In this document: piece after piece, positions 1 to 13,000 of the stretch
How the letters are laid out: each line of letters starts with the position of its first letter
How positions within the stretch are numbered: the stretch's first letter is position 1
Assembly: GCA_959347315.1 (NCBI GenBank)
Contig: OY365806.1
Coordinates: forward strand, 39,436,903 to 39,500,902
Reading direction: 5' to 3'
DNA: 64,000 nt
Source: Bimastos eiseni
Lineage: Eukaryota > Annelida > Clitellata > Crassiclitellata > Lumbricidae
Made by a program: the position numbers and the translations under genes
The notes under the pieces: generated by a model
The model's database searches: none
Told to the model about the DNA's origin: nothing
What the model saw: the letters and a program-made list of their open reading frames with translations, nothing else

Positions 1-341
1 TCGAATAGTTAGTGATATTGAACTGTTAAATCTCAGTAGGTTTGAAGTATTGAAAAAGTCATAAGGATCATCCAGTTCATGAATGTCTATTTTTCATGTC
101 TGAAGACTTCAACGCCTGTTTCAGTCTTAAGACTCTAGAAACTTTAAGACTTTGCAAGCACTGCATTAACAGCAGACTTCTTTGTTGTGTGAGTGGGAAC
201 AGATTACATGCTTGCCTCAACCACTTGGAGAAGAAACTGTTTTTTTTAATTGATGATGAATCGGTTGAATTGTTCGAACAGCTTCACTTCCCTCTCAACC
301 ACACTCAGCTTCTGAATTCTCTCTCTAACTTGCATGCAACT

Positions 342-896
342 GGCAGCGAGTACCATCCGTAGGCAAAGCGTAGTTAATCTGCCATGTGCACAGCAATGGA
401 GAACTATCTATAGTCAATGCAGAGTCTATAGCAATATCCTTCATATAGCATATCATCACACTCTAGGCTGTAACAATATATTTATTATTTAATAACTTTA
501 TTTGTGAAAATAATGTACAACCTTGTTATAAAATTTGAAATATGAAGTTATCTACGGTGTCTTTACTCTCTAATGTTAACCGGAAAGTGGGTGGAGCCAA
601 TTCAAGAGGGAAAATTTGGTTGCCTCTTGGAGAATGTAACCAAAAGAAATTAAAATATATAAATTAATGTAATTATTTTAAAGAAAATTCAGTGGAGTGT
701 TAAGTTCTTGTTTAATTAATCAATCATTTATAACTAAGTCCGTTAGTCCTAAATTTATTTGATGAAAAAATGTAATTTTTTCAAAAAAGTTATTTTTAGC
801 TATTTGCGGGTGTAATATTTGCCGAGGCGAATACTTCTGAATAGTGTAATATTCGGTCGAGGCGAATGTCCGAGGCGATTTCCGGTTTATGCTCTA
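342..896 (+). mobile_element. 5'-truncated hAT-type miniature element, family 2
   Basis: The stretch is closely similar to 47360-47904, including the shared AGTCAATGCAGAGTCTATAG and a T-rich interior. Its right end, CGGTTTATGCTCTA at 883-896, is a decayed form of the CGGTTATGCCCTA terminus of that copy. The left ~95 bp of the element, including the left terminal repeat, is absent, so this copy is truncated. No transposase is encoded. Confidence 0.75.
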
Positions 897-902
897 ATGT
901 GT

Positions 903-957
903 ATATGAATATATATATATATATTCATAATATTATATATATATGTATATATATAGT
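903..957. repeat. AT microsatellite
   Basis: This is a run of TA dinucleotides, interrupted, directly right of the hAT-type end at 896. Confidence 0.8.
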
Positions 958-1020
958 TATGTACATGTATGTGTTTATGTCAATGTGGATGTGTATATAG
1001 TGCATAATGTATGTGTGTGT

Positions 1021-1150
1021 GAGTGCAAACACATCATCGTGGGCTCGGCGGCACGTCCACAAATTGTCGTCGTCGGCGCGCCGAGGTCGAGAAATCGGCG
1101 GCGGTGCCTACGAAATGTCAGTGGCACGGCCGGCGTGAAGCTCTATCTGA
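1021..1150. other. Short GC-rich, CpG-dense island
   Basis: About 110 bases rich in CG dinucleotides (for example GTCGTCGTCGGCGCGCCGAG) sit in otherwise strongly AT-rich DNA. A GT-type donor context (AAAG|GTATCA) follows at about 1155. The translations match nothing I know, and I do not recognise an SZT2 exon in it. It may be a small regulatory island, an insertion or an unrecognised exon. Confidence 0.5.
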
Positions 1151-1159
1151 AAGGTATCA

Positions 1160-2165
1160 CAAGTTGTTTTCTAGGATCTTTGTGCCGCAACGCTGATCTC
1201 ACGGTCAATTGACTCACTTTTCCTAGATGAATTGTAAGTGACAGAAATTGGGCCTTTTGTCCATTTCGTTCTGTAAATGATGGCAACAAATTGTAGAAAT
1301 CAGGGAGTCTGAGTTACTTCCTTCTTCCTTAGATTGAATACACCATGTTGATCATGAAATTTTTTCTAAAAGGTTTCGATAGCATACAGTGACTTGACGT
1401 TCATGGTGAATTGACCCGGATCACTCTAGTGAATTATGGAAGGATCATTGGCAGCTCAATGAGTTCTTTTTAGTCATCTCTGATCTTTGAATGTGACCTT
1501 TCAGCAATCTCCTTGAAAAAAGGATTGCTGTTTCCTGGTAGGTTTCAGTGCCGGGTATGACTTCCAGTCCTTGGAAGCTGTCATGTGTGACACCTTCCAA
1601 AGCTTAGATCTCTTGACAGATTGAAGTACAATTATATATGGGGAATTATATTGACTGCAGCACAAGGGAAATACTTTGGCCAAAGTCAATTCCATCTTAT
1701 GATGATGGCCGGCTGACCACATGAGCTCTTTTCATATCTTGTCTTCCAGCATAATCCAAAAACGGCAGTGCGAAAGGATCAGAACCAATCGTTGCAATTA
1801 ATTGGCACCATTAATGCTTCATTTTGTGATCAGAAGTCTTATTTCTACCCAATGTATCTTATCTCTCAATTGATATGTCAACAGCTGGTTAGTCTTGGTA
1901 GTGGTGAGCTGTTCTTCAGTATGCAGACTTGAAGTTTTCAATATTGCTGGTTCAAAGTTTTTATCATAATCGTTTGAGGTCAGGGAGTGGAAGCTATCTG
2001 TTCTGCCTATAAAGTAACATCTGAAGCTGCTGGTATTATTAAGTTACTGTTGGCTCTCTGTCGTGGTACATTCGCCGCAAGTTGCCAGTGACGAACCCAT
2101 TCTAACATGTTTCCCAATTCCTTGTCTTCTACTGCCGTATACATTTCCTTGCCCTTCTCTAATCA
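1160..2165. other. No recognised feature
   Basis: The stretch is unique-looking sequence of mixed composition. A 73-codon minus-strand frame (1501-1722) shows no motif I know. I see no SZT2 exon, tandem repeat or terminal inverted repeat here. Confidence 0.4.
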
Positions 2166-2170
2166 AGCAT

Positions 2171-2246
2171 GAAATTACATTCTTGAACCATCTTGATCAG
2201 TGAGTCAACTCTCTCACTGATCAAGATGGTTCAAGAATGTAATTTC
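2171..2246. repeat. Perfect 34-bp inverted repeat (hairpin)
   Basis: Arm 2171-2204 is the exact reverse complement of arm 2213-2246, with an 8-base loop TCAACTCT. The stem is mixed sequence, not a simple repeat. It could be a young palindromic MITE core, a small-RNA hairpin or a cruciform-forming site. Confidence 0.9.
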
Positions 2247-2599
2247 TTGCATCAGTAAGTAAATAAGTATTATTATTAAAAAGAAATTATTAATTCATGA
2301 TAAAATTTGATGTTGACCAAGTTTTATAGCATCAAACTTAATGGCTAATACTATCATATAGTAAAATTGACTCGTCATTGAGCACCATCTTTCAGTCGGA
2401 ATTAAAAGCTGAAAGTTTGTCTCAGTAATACTATTAACAGATCTAACAAACTGATAGGGTGCCCTGGATTCTAGAATGAAATTTTTTTGATGATCACCCT
2501 AATCTATATACATAATCTGTCGAAAGCATGGAAATTTATAAAATTCCGTATAGCAACTGAAGGCGGGGGGGGGAAAGTCAATGGGGGCTAAGACACTGA

Positions 2600-3080
2600 T
2601 ATGATAATCTTATTATGAAGCCACACCGGTTGAAATCATCAGCCCAGGGAACAGACTATTGTGAGCACGCGAACGCAACTGGTGCTCCACAGACCTAATA
2701 GGTGGAAGAAGATTCCTTAGAATGTGGTCAGGATTAGAGAGGACAGACTTGAAAAGGGAGACATCGGCTCGTTCGCATAGTTTATCCAAGAATATTTGTT
2801 TGGAGGTGAGCATCCCATGTCACTGCTGTCGCACTAGCTTCCAAGCAACAGCATTGAGGCGAGCGCGGCGAGTCGCATTAGTGAAACCATACCATGTTGG
2901 AGACGCATACAGAGGACGAGCTAGTGTAACAGTTCGCACAACATCATAGAGGGCACCAAGAAGATAGAGGTCTGGATGAAGCCCATTCCAGGTAGACAAT
3001 TGACCTGCACATTTATATATTGGTACGTGACTTCTTGGTGCAGGATAGTTTGGAGTGATTAACCCTTTAACAACCAATTA
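2600..3080 (-). pseudogene. LINE reverse-transcriptase C-terminal fragment
   Basis: Two minus-strand frames, 3077-2820 and 2813-2613, read in order as the end of a non-LTR retrotransposon polyprotein: LARPLYASPTWYGFTNAT, then RARLNAVAWKL, then LPPIRSVEHQLRSRAHNSLF. These are characteristic of the C-terminal domain after the reverse transcriptase in CR1/Jockey-group elements. A frameshift lies near 2815. The fragment is a dead relic with no RT catalytic core. Confidence 0.7.
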
Positions 3081-3129
3081 GATTGATTTCCCATACATTT
3101 TAGTATGCACTGGTCGTTAAAGCGTTAAC
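3058..3129. repeat. ~70-bp palindromic mini-element, copy 1
   Basis: The ends are TAACCCTTTAACAACCA and TGGTCGTTAAAGCGTTAA, which are imperfect inverted repeats. The core contains TTTCCCATACATTTTAGTAT. Four further copies with the same core are near 20143, 24480, 31744 and 32325. Confidence 0.65.
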
Positions 3130-3886
3130 AGATATTATTGATGTCTATAATAGTAGGCAAGTAATGTTTAGAAATGTTATTGCAAATGTAAAATATGAAT
3201 TAACTTGGTATTTCAAGCTTATAAGAAATGTTCCCAGATGATATTATTCAAAACCATTTTTGTGCTACCTTTGGTAAGTTGTAGTCCATCGGCTCCTCGC
3301 GAGTCCATCAGCCAATTATGTGTTGTTCCTCTAAGGCACTCGATGATGTTTCGATCTTTGTTACTATCACCATTGTCCTGAACCTCAAATCAGCTACAAT
3401 GTACTTTCTGCGTTTATTGGGGTCTGGTCGCTACGTCGTATGCGAAGTAATGCCCTAATTGAATCACTCGTATCCTGTCTATAAATTTACAAATGTTTGG
3501 GTGATCCAACCTGAATTCGGTTTGGAATCTTTGATGGGCTGCTTCACATGGTTGTTTGTAAAGCAAAGTAAAGATTGTTTATGGCCAGGGATACCGACTG
3601 GTTGATAAGTGAACGAACAAAAGTAAATACAGAAGCAAAAGCAAATACAGAAGCAGACATCAAGGTATATGTTGGGCCTATTGTATCAGAGATCTGTGCC
3701 AAAGCGTCCTGTGCCAAAAGTCCTGCTTCGACACACATACCAGTATATACATGTAATACTTGCCCACTTGGTAATGTAATGTAAGTAGGTAATGTAAGAA
3801 TGTTGACATTATTATTATTAGACGATATTTGCTTACTGTTTATCTCTGGAGTGGTGGTGAGGGGACTGGTTGGTATTTTTTTGAAG
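3130..3886. other. No recognised feature (left of first recognised SZT2 exon)
   Basis: This is upstream intron or flank. Short overlapping frames at 3544-3784 look spurious. The preceding SZT2 exon, which should end in phase 2, is not visible here or elsewhere in 1-3886. Confidence 0.4.
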
Positions 3887-4063
3887 AATGTCTCAGACAG
3901 ATCTCCGGATGGTTCATTTCCAGTCGTTCAACACCAATCCTGCCTATTACACCATTCCTGACCCTCTTCGTCACAGCAATGCTGTGCGAGACAGCATTCC
4001 GCTCTTCTTTCATCCAAGCCCGATGTCGACTGAATCACAGCTCAATCGCCAGCTGAATCAAAG
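3887..4063 (+). CDS. SZT2: SZT2 exon 1 (first recognised)
   Basis: The acceptor follows a T-run (TTTTTTTGAAG) and the donor is AAG|GTACAG. The reading [15 protein letters not shown] parallels human NQTDQMLAHLQSF, and [11 protein letters not shown] parallels GVPLFYIPPG. The upstream codon in frame is a stop, so this is an internal exon whose first base completes a codon from an unseen exon. Confidence 0.85.
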
Positions 4064-7000
4064 GTACAGACTTTGCTTTGACCTTCAGCTAAAATCTTTC
4101 TCTCTAGTGGCAGACTCAGCTGAGCATGACCATGTTCGGAATATATGAAGTCGCTTTCTAGAATGGTTTTGGGGAATTGTAACAGTTGTCTATTACATAA
4201 GAATTTTATGCACACCAAACACTAAATTTCACAATGAACCATTCTATGCAGAGTCTTGCAATAAACAGGTTTGTAATGGTAACTTGTAATGGTTTCTGTA
4301 TTGTTGTAATTTTGTTGTTTGATCATTCTTGTCTTTGCTTCCCATGTCGATATTGTAGGCTTTTACAGCATTACGATATTTGCTAGGAAAGGCATAGTTT
4401 TAGATTGTGGAAACCCTGCTGAATCAGAGATTGTTGCTGTTAGAAATTCAATAGAATAGTGGCAGGTATGACGGCCTCAGGTATTGATGGTTCACAGTCG
4501 GGAGGGTGGTATACTAGCATTTTTTATTTTCCAGTCTGTCATGTTCTTAAGATTAATGATACATTGAATTATTATCTGTTTTCAGGGATTCAAATATCAT
4601 TGAATTTGCAAAGTTCTGGAAGCCTATTCTTACAATAGATGTTGCTAATTGGTAAGATCTTGCAATCGCATACAATTTGCAATATTATCCAGACAATACA
4701 CCAGAATGTAATATAGTGTGATCATCGATTTATTTAGCTCCTCTTCAAGATAAACTTGTCATAGACGCTCCATACATGACAACGGAAAACTAGGATCAAA
4801 CAGAATGATTTTCGAGTGCTTATGGAATAGAGGTAAAAAAGACCAAGATGCTCATATTTTCAGATGCTTGATGACCTATTCCAAGAAGTTGGACCAACCA
4901 CAGGTGAAGCTTCTGTGCTGTACTGTTTGATGTTCTGATTGAGGGAAAAACCTGGTCACCCTGCATAGCTGAGTATAGAAATCTGTGGCCAGGAATGGAT
5001 GAGACAGAGACACACAACTCCCTTAGAGGGAGCCCAACATACAGGATAAATACATGTAAGCATTGGGATCTTATTTAGAGCTGTATCGATTAATAGGCCG
5101 GCCGATTAATCGGGCCGATTATAGAGATATCAGCAATATCGGATATCGGCAAGATAATCGGCGCCGATATTAAAAATTATTCTTTTATTTAATAATATTA
5201 TTTTCAGTCAAAAAAAGCAAAATGACGACAGCAACATCACTGGGTCTGTGAAGGACGGCATTTCGTTCCGTTCCCATATCGTGTCGTCGAGCCAATGGCT
5301 TCTTCAGAACTGTGGTGAGACCACCCAGTGTGCTAGTATAGACCGTGAGAACGTGTCAACATAGGTGTTGTGCAGAGTGAGTCATATTGCCTGCTTAAGA
5401 GCCAAGGAATGGCTGGCCAATTCAAGCCAATGAACGGCTGGCCAATCCAACAGCGAAACCGATGAATGTACTTCGTGGAGGCATGCTTAATGATTACATG
5501 CTAGCTGCCAATCAGATCTGCCCCACACATGTCAGTCGCCTGAGAGGCTGAGACTAGATGGGTGGCTGTGAATAGGACAGCCGTGCCTTTGCCTTTAATT
5601 ACCCTGGGCACAGTTCGACGGCGGGCGGTGTCTAATCTGTATTGCCTGCCTAGGATTAGTCCGCAACTACATGCATACGTCTCCTACGGAGCAAGTGTTT
5701 GCTTGTATATCTTTTGAAACCGGACATCTTGGGAAACACAATGAAATAATCGGCTAAATAATCGGGTATCAGCAAATGAATAATCGGTATCGGCATAATC
5801 GGCAAAAAGTGATATCGACACAGCTCTAATCGTATTCATTGTGCATGAGTATCCCGAGCAATTTGTCCAGCAAGCAAAGCTGGATATATACCCTTCATTA
5901 GGTATGCCTTCAGTCAGAGGGCCAATGAGGTCAATCATTGTGCAAGAAGATGCAGAAATTGCTCATTGCCAACCCAGAAGTAGGAAATGCATTTGTTAAC
6001 ATGCCATATGTCCATCACAAAATGGTCTGGTATAGTATGGTATGGTGAAGTAATGTAAAGCTTGTGATAGATAAGGTCAACTAGAATATACAAGAAAATG
6101 TGAAAACTTATATTAGCAGTTACTCACCATATTACTAGTTACTAGTTAAATCATTTAAAATGATGTGCCAACGAATAAGGGCCTCCTTGTGATCTTCCAC
6201 TTGCGGCCTTCTTGTTGTTCCGTGCATGCACTCTGCCACGGCCCAGTCAAAGAGCTTTGCCTATGTTGGCCCTTCAGCTTGGAACTGCCTTCCTCAGCCC
6301 CTACCCCTGGAATTACTGACCCTCTCACCTTGCCATTTTCGGAGATGCCTTAAGACTTTTCTGTTCCCCACCCATGCACAGACGCCCGTTGAGAGTGCTG
6401 CTGATTTGAGCGGCGCTATGTAAATGCTTGATTACATTATATTACAAGACAGCATTTTTAAAGAAAGGGGATTGTATTGTAGATAGATAAATTCATGTCA
6501 TGTAAACAAAAGTGGAAGACTGAATGCACAAAAGTTAACATAAAACGGAAGGGTAATTGTTGTAATTGGTGAAAGGCACAAGTGGATGCACGTTCATCGA
6601 ATCGGACTGATTCTGGAACATGATGTTCCAGTCGGAAAGCATCTTCACAGCCCAAACTCGAGCGGTCGATACTCGTCTGTCTACTGTCGACAGGCGTTTG
6701 ACATGGTCATGGACTATCTGCTCAGCTTAACCAGCTTTGTTCTTTTGGAGAAACACAGCTACATTCGTTTCATCTTTGGGTATTCTGCTTTCTTTCTGGG
6801 GTCATCATCATTACAAGCATTGTAATTGTCTTTATGTTGTTCATGTTGGCACCTTTGTTGGTCAAAGTTGTGAGTGCACATAAAATTTGTTCTGTTGAAG
6901 ATGGTCCTTATTCATTTCATCGCAGATCATTTCGTCACATTCATTTCGTCACAGTTCGTTTTGTAGCAGTTCATTTCGTCGCAGTTCATTTCGTTGCATT

Positions 7001-10000
7001 TTACAACCGACACTAACCCTGACCCTAAACGACCCTCACGATGCATAACCTGACTCTAACCGACCATCACCATGCATAACCTGACCCTAACCGACCCTCA
7101 CGATGCTTAAGCTGACCCTAACGGACCCTCAAGATGCATATTACAAATTGTAGGTGTTTTTAACTGTGTGCATGCGCCAAAGGTTGTGCATTTTCATAGG
7201 TCTACACTTGCTATATTTTGTACGTGTTTGTCTGTAGAAGTAACATTATCGTTTGCATTACGGTGGAACCTTTGGCCGCAGAAGATTATCCTTCCTCAAT
7301 ATCTGCGAAACATCGCAGAAAACATTGCTTTTTGAACAATTATGTAGTTGAATAAAATTAGTTTTTCCATCCCCTGCCTCTGCTCCAACCTCTGCCTGTG
7401 CCCCATTCCTTGCCTCTGCCCCATCTACCTCCTCTTTATCTGCCTTCATTAAAAATGTGCACAACCCAAAAAGCGCAAAATGAATGCGACGAAGTGAACT
7501 ACGACGAAATGAATGCGATGAAATGGTCTGCTACAAAATGGGCAGTCACCATTGAAGACAACTCCTTGGAGGTTTTTATTCTGAACTGTTGATAAATTTT
7601 CAATTGCACAGAATGATTTTGAGCTGCTGGTGAAGTAGACGGAGGCTGAGAAAGGACAAGAACCTCACCTCGTCTCACGAGTCGCAACCTTTTCCAACTG
7701 GCGGGCTGAAGCTACTATGTGGCATTGTGGAAATGCAGCAGGATAGAGGATCATTATTCTCAACGTCATCATCATCATCATTGGTGTAGACCCAATGATT
7801 TCATTGTCATCATCATCTTTGCTATGATTATCATTGTTATTATATTTATATTAATTACTATATTGCCATGTATTTTTTGTGTTGTATACATTATATTTAG
7901 CAGTCAGTCTGATAAAGTTCCAACATCTTTCTACTTGGTGAGAGTTGAATCCAAGTCACCATACCTGATTCTACGGATCGCTTTCCTCAGCGGAATGTCT
8001 GGAAAACAGCGGGCTCTGGTAAGAAAAGACTTATTCCTGTTTTGAAAATTGAAGTTTGGTTTCTGCTTTGTAGTTATCAAAATATAGGCATAGCTCAATG
8101 CAAAATGAAAATGAATAGTTGAGGCAAATGAAAATAAGGAATGGTAATTTATAAATGGTGATCACTCATTTATTTACTATGTACTATGTACTTCATGCAG
8201 CAATTGCCATAAATAGTATAGTCCTGAGTTGAAGGTTGTTTGGTTGAAACGCAGACATGACGATGGCAATCAGAAAATCCCAATCAAATCAAATCGTTTA
8301 TTTTTGTAACCAACCAAAATAAAATAAAAAATACAATCAAATTACAATCATTATGGTTGATAGCGGCCTCAAGGAGAGACCCTGAAGGGATCAAAATGAT
8401 CCCGCTAGTAGGGACACCTACATACAATTTAAGACAAACACGGCCGACCGAATGTAATACAATTAAATAGAAGATATCACCAATTACAGGGGTTCTAGGA
8501 CAAAATGGTACGAACAAAATGGTATGGAGACAAAATAGTATTGGACAAAATGGTACCGACAAAATGGTATGGACTAGATGGTAGCGGATAAAATGGTACG
8601 GACACAATGGTATGGACAAAATGGTATGAGGACAAAATGGTAGCAGACAAAATGGTAAGGACAAAATGGTATGGACAAAATGATATTGGACAAAATGGTA
8701 TTAGGACAAAGTGGTACGGATAAAATGGTACGGACAAAATGGTATTGTACAAAATAATAGGCTTACGGATAAAATGGTAGAAATTTAAGGGGGTCTAGGA
8801 CATATTTCCACTTCCCGAACATTTCCCCTAGGACATTTCCCCCGATTGATCACTTACATATATAAGTTGTGTATCATATTAGCCTTATTAATTAAGTATG
8901 TATGATTAATGTTATATATATAACATATATATATGATTAATGTCCGGGGAGTGGAATGTCAGGGAAAATATATATATATATATATCAGACTATGTTTGAT
9001 ATGCGTATAACAAACTTTGGTTAACCATAGTTTAGGTTGGCAAAGTCATTTTCCTTGCAAATATCATGCTGTTTAAATTTGAAATAGAAACTGAACTGAT
9101 CCTTGCATAAATTTAGGCTGAATTAATTAATAGTCTTGTTTAATCAGAAGCTGGACTGATGAAAAAAATTATGTATAATTTGAAGTAGGACTGATGATAG
9201 GAATCCTTGCTAGCATCGATGCTTGACTAATTGAAAGAATCTTGTTTAATCAGCAACTGGAATGATGAAAAGAATCATGTTTGTTTATAAGGGGATTGAT
9301 GAAAATGATCGCTCTTCAGATCAGAAGCGGGACCGATGAAAAAACGATGTTTAATTAGAAGTTGTATAGAAGTTGGATAGTTTAGAAGAATCATGCTCAT
9401 AAGGCGAAGCTGGATCAACGAAAAGTTACACTTGAATGGAAGAGGGTTCGATAAGAGAATTCTGCTTTAACGAGATGGATGTTAAAAATTATGCCTAATT
9501 AGAAGCTGGATTGGTCCAAAGAATTACGCTTATTTGGAAGCTGTTATCTGTATTCTGTGTAAAGAGGGGCTGAAGAAGATGCTTGATTTACGAAAAGAAT
9601 TATGCTGAAATGGAAACTGGATTGAATAAAAGATTCCTATTTTAAAAGAAGCTGGATTGGATAGAAAGCCGCTAGAATGGATACGTGCATACGTGGAAAT
9701 TGAATACCATTTTGTCCATACCATATTGTTCGTACCATTTTGTCCGCTACCATTTTGTCCCCATACCATTTTGTTCATACCATTTTGTCCATACCATTTT
9801 GTCCGCAACAATTTTGTCCGTACCATTTTATCCGCTACCATTTTGTCCGTACCATTTTGTCCGCTACCATTTTGTCCGGTCACCATTACAGGCCATTGTC
9901 AATCCTCCTTTATTTCTCAAAGGTTATGTACACACGTTTATATAAGTTAATATGCACATAAGTCATAACTAAAACAAAAGTTATCAAATAAAAATATGCA

Positions 10001-13000
10001 ATTCACCATGAGGTTAATTGTTTTTCTACCAAGTAGGTGCATAGCTTATTCTTAAAAGATGGAAGAGAGGATGATTGTCTAATTTCTTTTAGAATTTCAT
10101 TCCAAATCGCAGCACCACTAGATCTAATTGAGAACCGAAGAGTGTTAGTTCTGGCAAAGACCTTTCTATAGTTGCAAGAATTTCTAGTAAGGTAGGAATG
10201 AGTTTCTGAGGCAAGAATAAAATAATCTTCATATACATGAGGTAGAAGCCCTTGACTATATTGGTACATAAATACACCAGTTTGAAAAGTCCGGATATGG
10301 TCAAGTTGTGGTACTCTGAATTGATAAAATAGCCACAATACGGATCACTCGTTTTTGCAATTAAACCAATCTCTGTAATTGGGTGGCATAGGTTGAGGCC
10401 CAGACTAGATTGCAGTATGGTAGGTACGGATATATGAGAGAATAATATAATTTCAACTAATAGATGGAGGTAAAATATGAGCAGTGCAAGCAATTATGCC
10501 AGTGTTTACAATTTTTGAAGCGATATTTTTTATATGATATTTCCAAGTCAGGTGCTGATCGACATATACTCCCAGGAATTTTGTGGACTCAGCAGGACTG
10601 ATGCAAATATCATTAACACTGAGCTTGGGTTGTTGTATAGGACAAGATTTTCCTATGAGATTTAAATAGCACATAATTAGTTTTATCCAGGTTAAGTGAG
10701 AGGTTGTTTGCACAGAACCAATCGGCAGCTAAGGACAGTTCAGCATTCACAATTTGAAATAATGAGTCAATGGAGCTATGGAGCATGATGGAGCTATGGA
10801 GCTTTGAAATAACAAGTCAATGGAGCTATGAGAATAGAATACATTAGTGTCGTCAGCAAATAGTATGAAGTAGAAGTGTGATGAAACATTAGTTTGCTTC
10901 AGTCATGCTGCATATGAATCCCTGTTCTTGAATTTTCCTATGGTAAATGGATCCAATTTTTTGGTTGCATCTGTTTATAGGCCACCTGGCACTTATTTAG
11001 GTATGTTCAATCAAGAGTGGGATGTCCTGTTATCAACCATTCAATATAAGGCTAGAGATATGTTCATCATGGGCGATTTTAACGTCGACCTACTCAAAAT
11101 TCAGGACCACAGATCGACTGGGACTTTCTTTAATATCATGTCGTCATTACACTTCTTACCGACAATTTCCCAACCAACGCGAATTTCTACATCCTCTGCC
11201 TCACTCATTGATAATATATTCACAAATTGCACTTCTAAAATAGTTAAACCGACCATAGTAGTGGAAGACTTGTTGAATCACCTTCCAATTCTTTTTTGGG
11301 CTGATCTCACTCCTATGCAATTCCCGGGTCCCTCTGATATTCTCTTGATGCGATTTTACTTAGCTGCAAAGAAATACTTTGGGACAATCTTTGCTGGTCT
11401 TGATTGGTTACCTATAATGGAAGCTTGTGATACTCAGAACGTTACTCTGGCATATGAACGTTACTCTGGCATATGACCTGATTAACCTCAAGATTAAAAT
11501 GGCCTATGACCTCGCCTTTCCTCTTATGACAAAAAAAACTATAAAATATGGCAATTTATAAGCAGCCTTGGATGACACCTGCCCTGTATAGATCCAGTAA
11601 GACTAAAAATACGCTTTACCTTGTTTTCATTAATAATCCGTCACTAAATAGCAAAAATAAATACATAAATTATAAAAACAGATTTAAGTCATTGTGCAAA
11701 AAAGCTTAAAAGAATTTTTATGCTATGGAATTTACTAAGCATCAAAATGATTTAAGGCGTACGTGGCAGACTAAATTAATACTCAAAGTAAAACCAAATG
11801 ATTCACTAATAAAATGCATAACATCTAATGGATCTAAAATTATGGATGATAGTCTTATGGCTAGCGCAATTTAATAATTATTTTACAAACATTGTGCATG
11901 AAGTAATTGCCAAAATACCTCAGCCAATTAAGCCAGTTGCCTCTTATCTGGGTACTCCTAGTCTTTCTTCATTTGCAGTATATCCGACTTCTGCTGAAGA
12001 AATACTTGCACTCGGAGCAGCTTTGAAAGCAACACATAGCACAGGACCAGAGGATATCAATCCTAGCATTATCAAGCCCCTACTTCCTCTTATTATAATT
12101 CCTTTAACTGCTATAATCAATTGCTCGTTGAATACCGGAATTATACCCAATCCCTTGAAAATAGCTAAGGTCACTCCCATGTTTAAACAGGGTAATAAGG
12201 AAGATATCACCAATTACAGGCCATTATCAATCCTCCCTTATTTCTCAAAGCTACTTGAAAAGGTTATGTACACACGTTTATAGAAGTATGTTGTCGCCAA
12301 AGGATTACTCTATCCATTCCAACATGGTTTTCAGCCTAGCATTCCACATTGATGTCACTATTAAATGTCCAAAAGAATATATTGGCTGCAATCAATCGTA
12401 ATGAATATGCCATAGGTGTCTTCGTTGACGTCGCAAAAGCATTTGATTTGGTTAACCATGATATTATCCTTCTCAAACTTGAAAACCTAGAAATACGAAG
12501 TACTGCCTTAGCTTGGCTCAAAAATTATCTTAATGACAGATACCAACAAGTGAAATGTAATGGTTGTATATCACCTTTGGCCCTCATTAAATATGGTGTC
12601 CCACAAGGCTCAATCTTAAGTCCTTTACTCTTTTTACGATTCATCAATTACCTTCCTAATGCCTCATCTCTCCTTCACTTTTTGTTATTTGCTGATGACG
12701 CTAACATCTTTGCATCATATAAATCATATACAAATTACTACAGTTGATGAACTAGAAACTTGAGGAGGTTAATGATTGGTTTACGACTAATAAACTATCT
12801 TTAAATCATACTAAGACTAATTATATATTATTCAGTTCACATCATAAATACTTACCTTTGGCACAAAGTATTACTAAATAATATACCAGTACCAAAAGTG
12901 AATTCGGCCAAATTTCTCGGTATTCAGATTGATAGCCATCTAACATGGAATGACCATATTCAAAATATTTCTACCAAAATTGAAAAAAACCTTGGGATTT

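Noticed and set aside
96..362. 88-codon frame at the left edge
   Set aside because: No recognisable domain; its end overlaps the truncated hAT-type element at 342.
1501..1722. 73-codon minus-strand frame as a retrotransposon fragment
   Set aside because: A BEL/Pao or gypsy origin was considered, but no diagnostic motif could be read.
7012..7140. Telomere-like or CRISPR-like array (CCCTAACCGACCCTCACGAT units)
   Set aside because: Only about four 34-bp units without unique spacers, lying inside a foldback-like element; not telomeric TTAGGG and not a CRISPR.
8284..9961. Frames of [13 protein letters not shown] repeats
   Set aside because: They follow the arms of the foldback element and appear in several frames and both orientations; no protein family fits.
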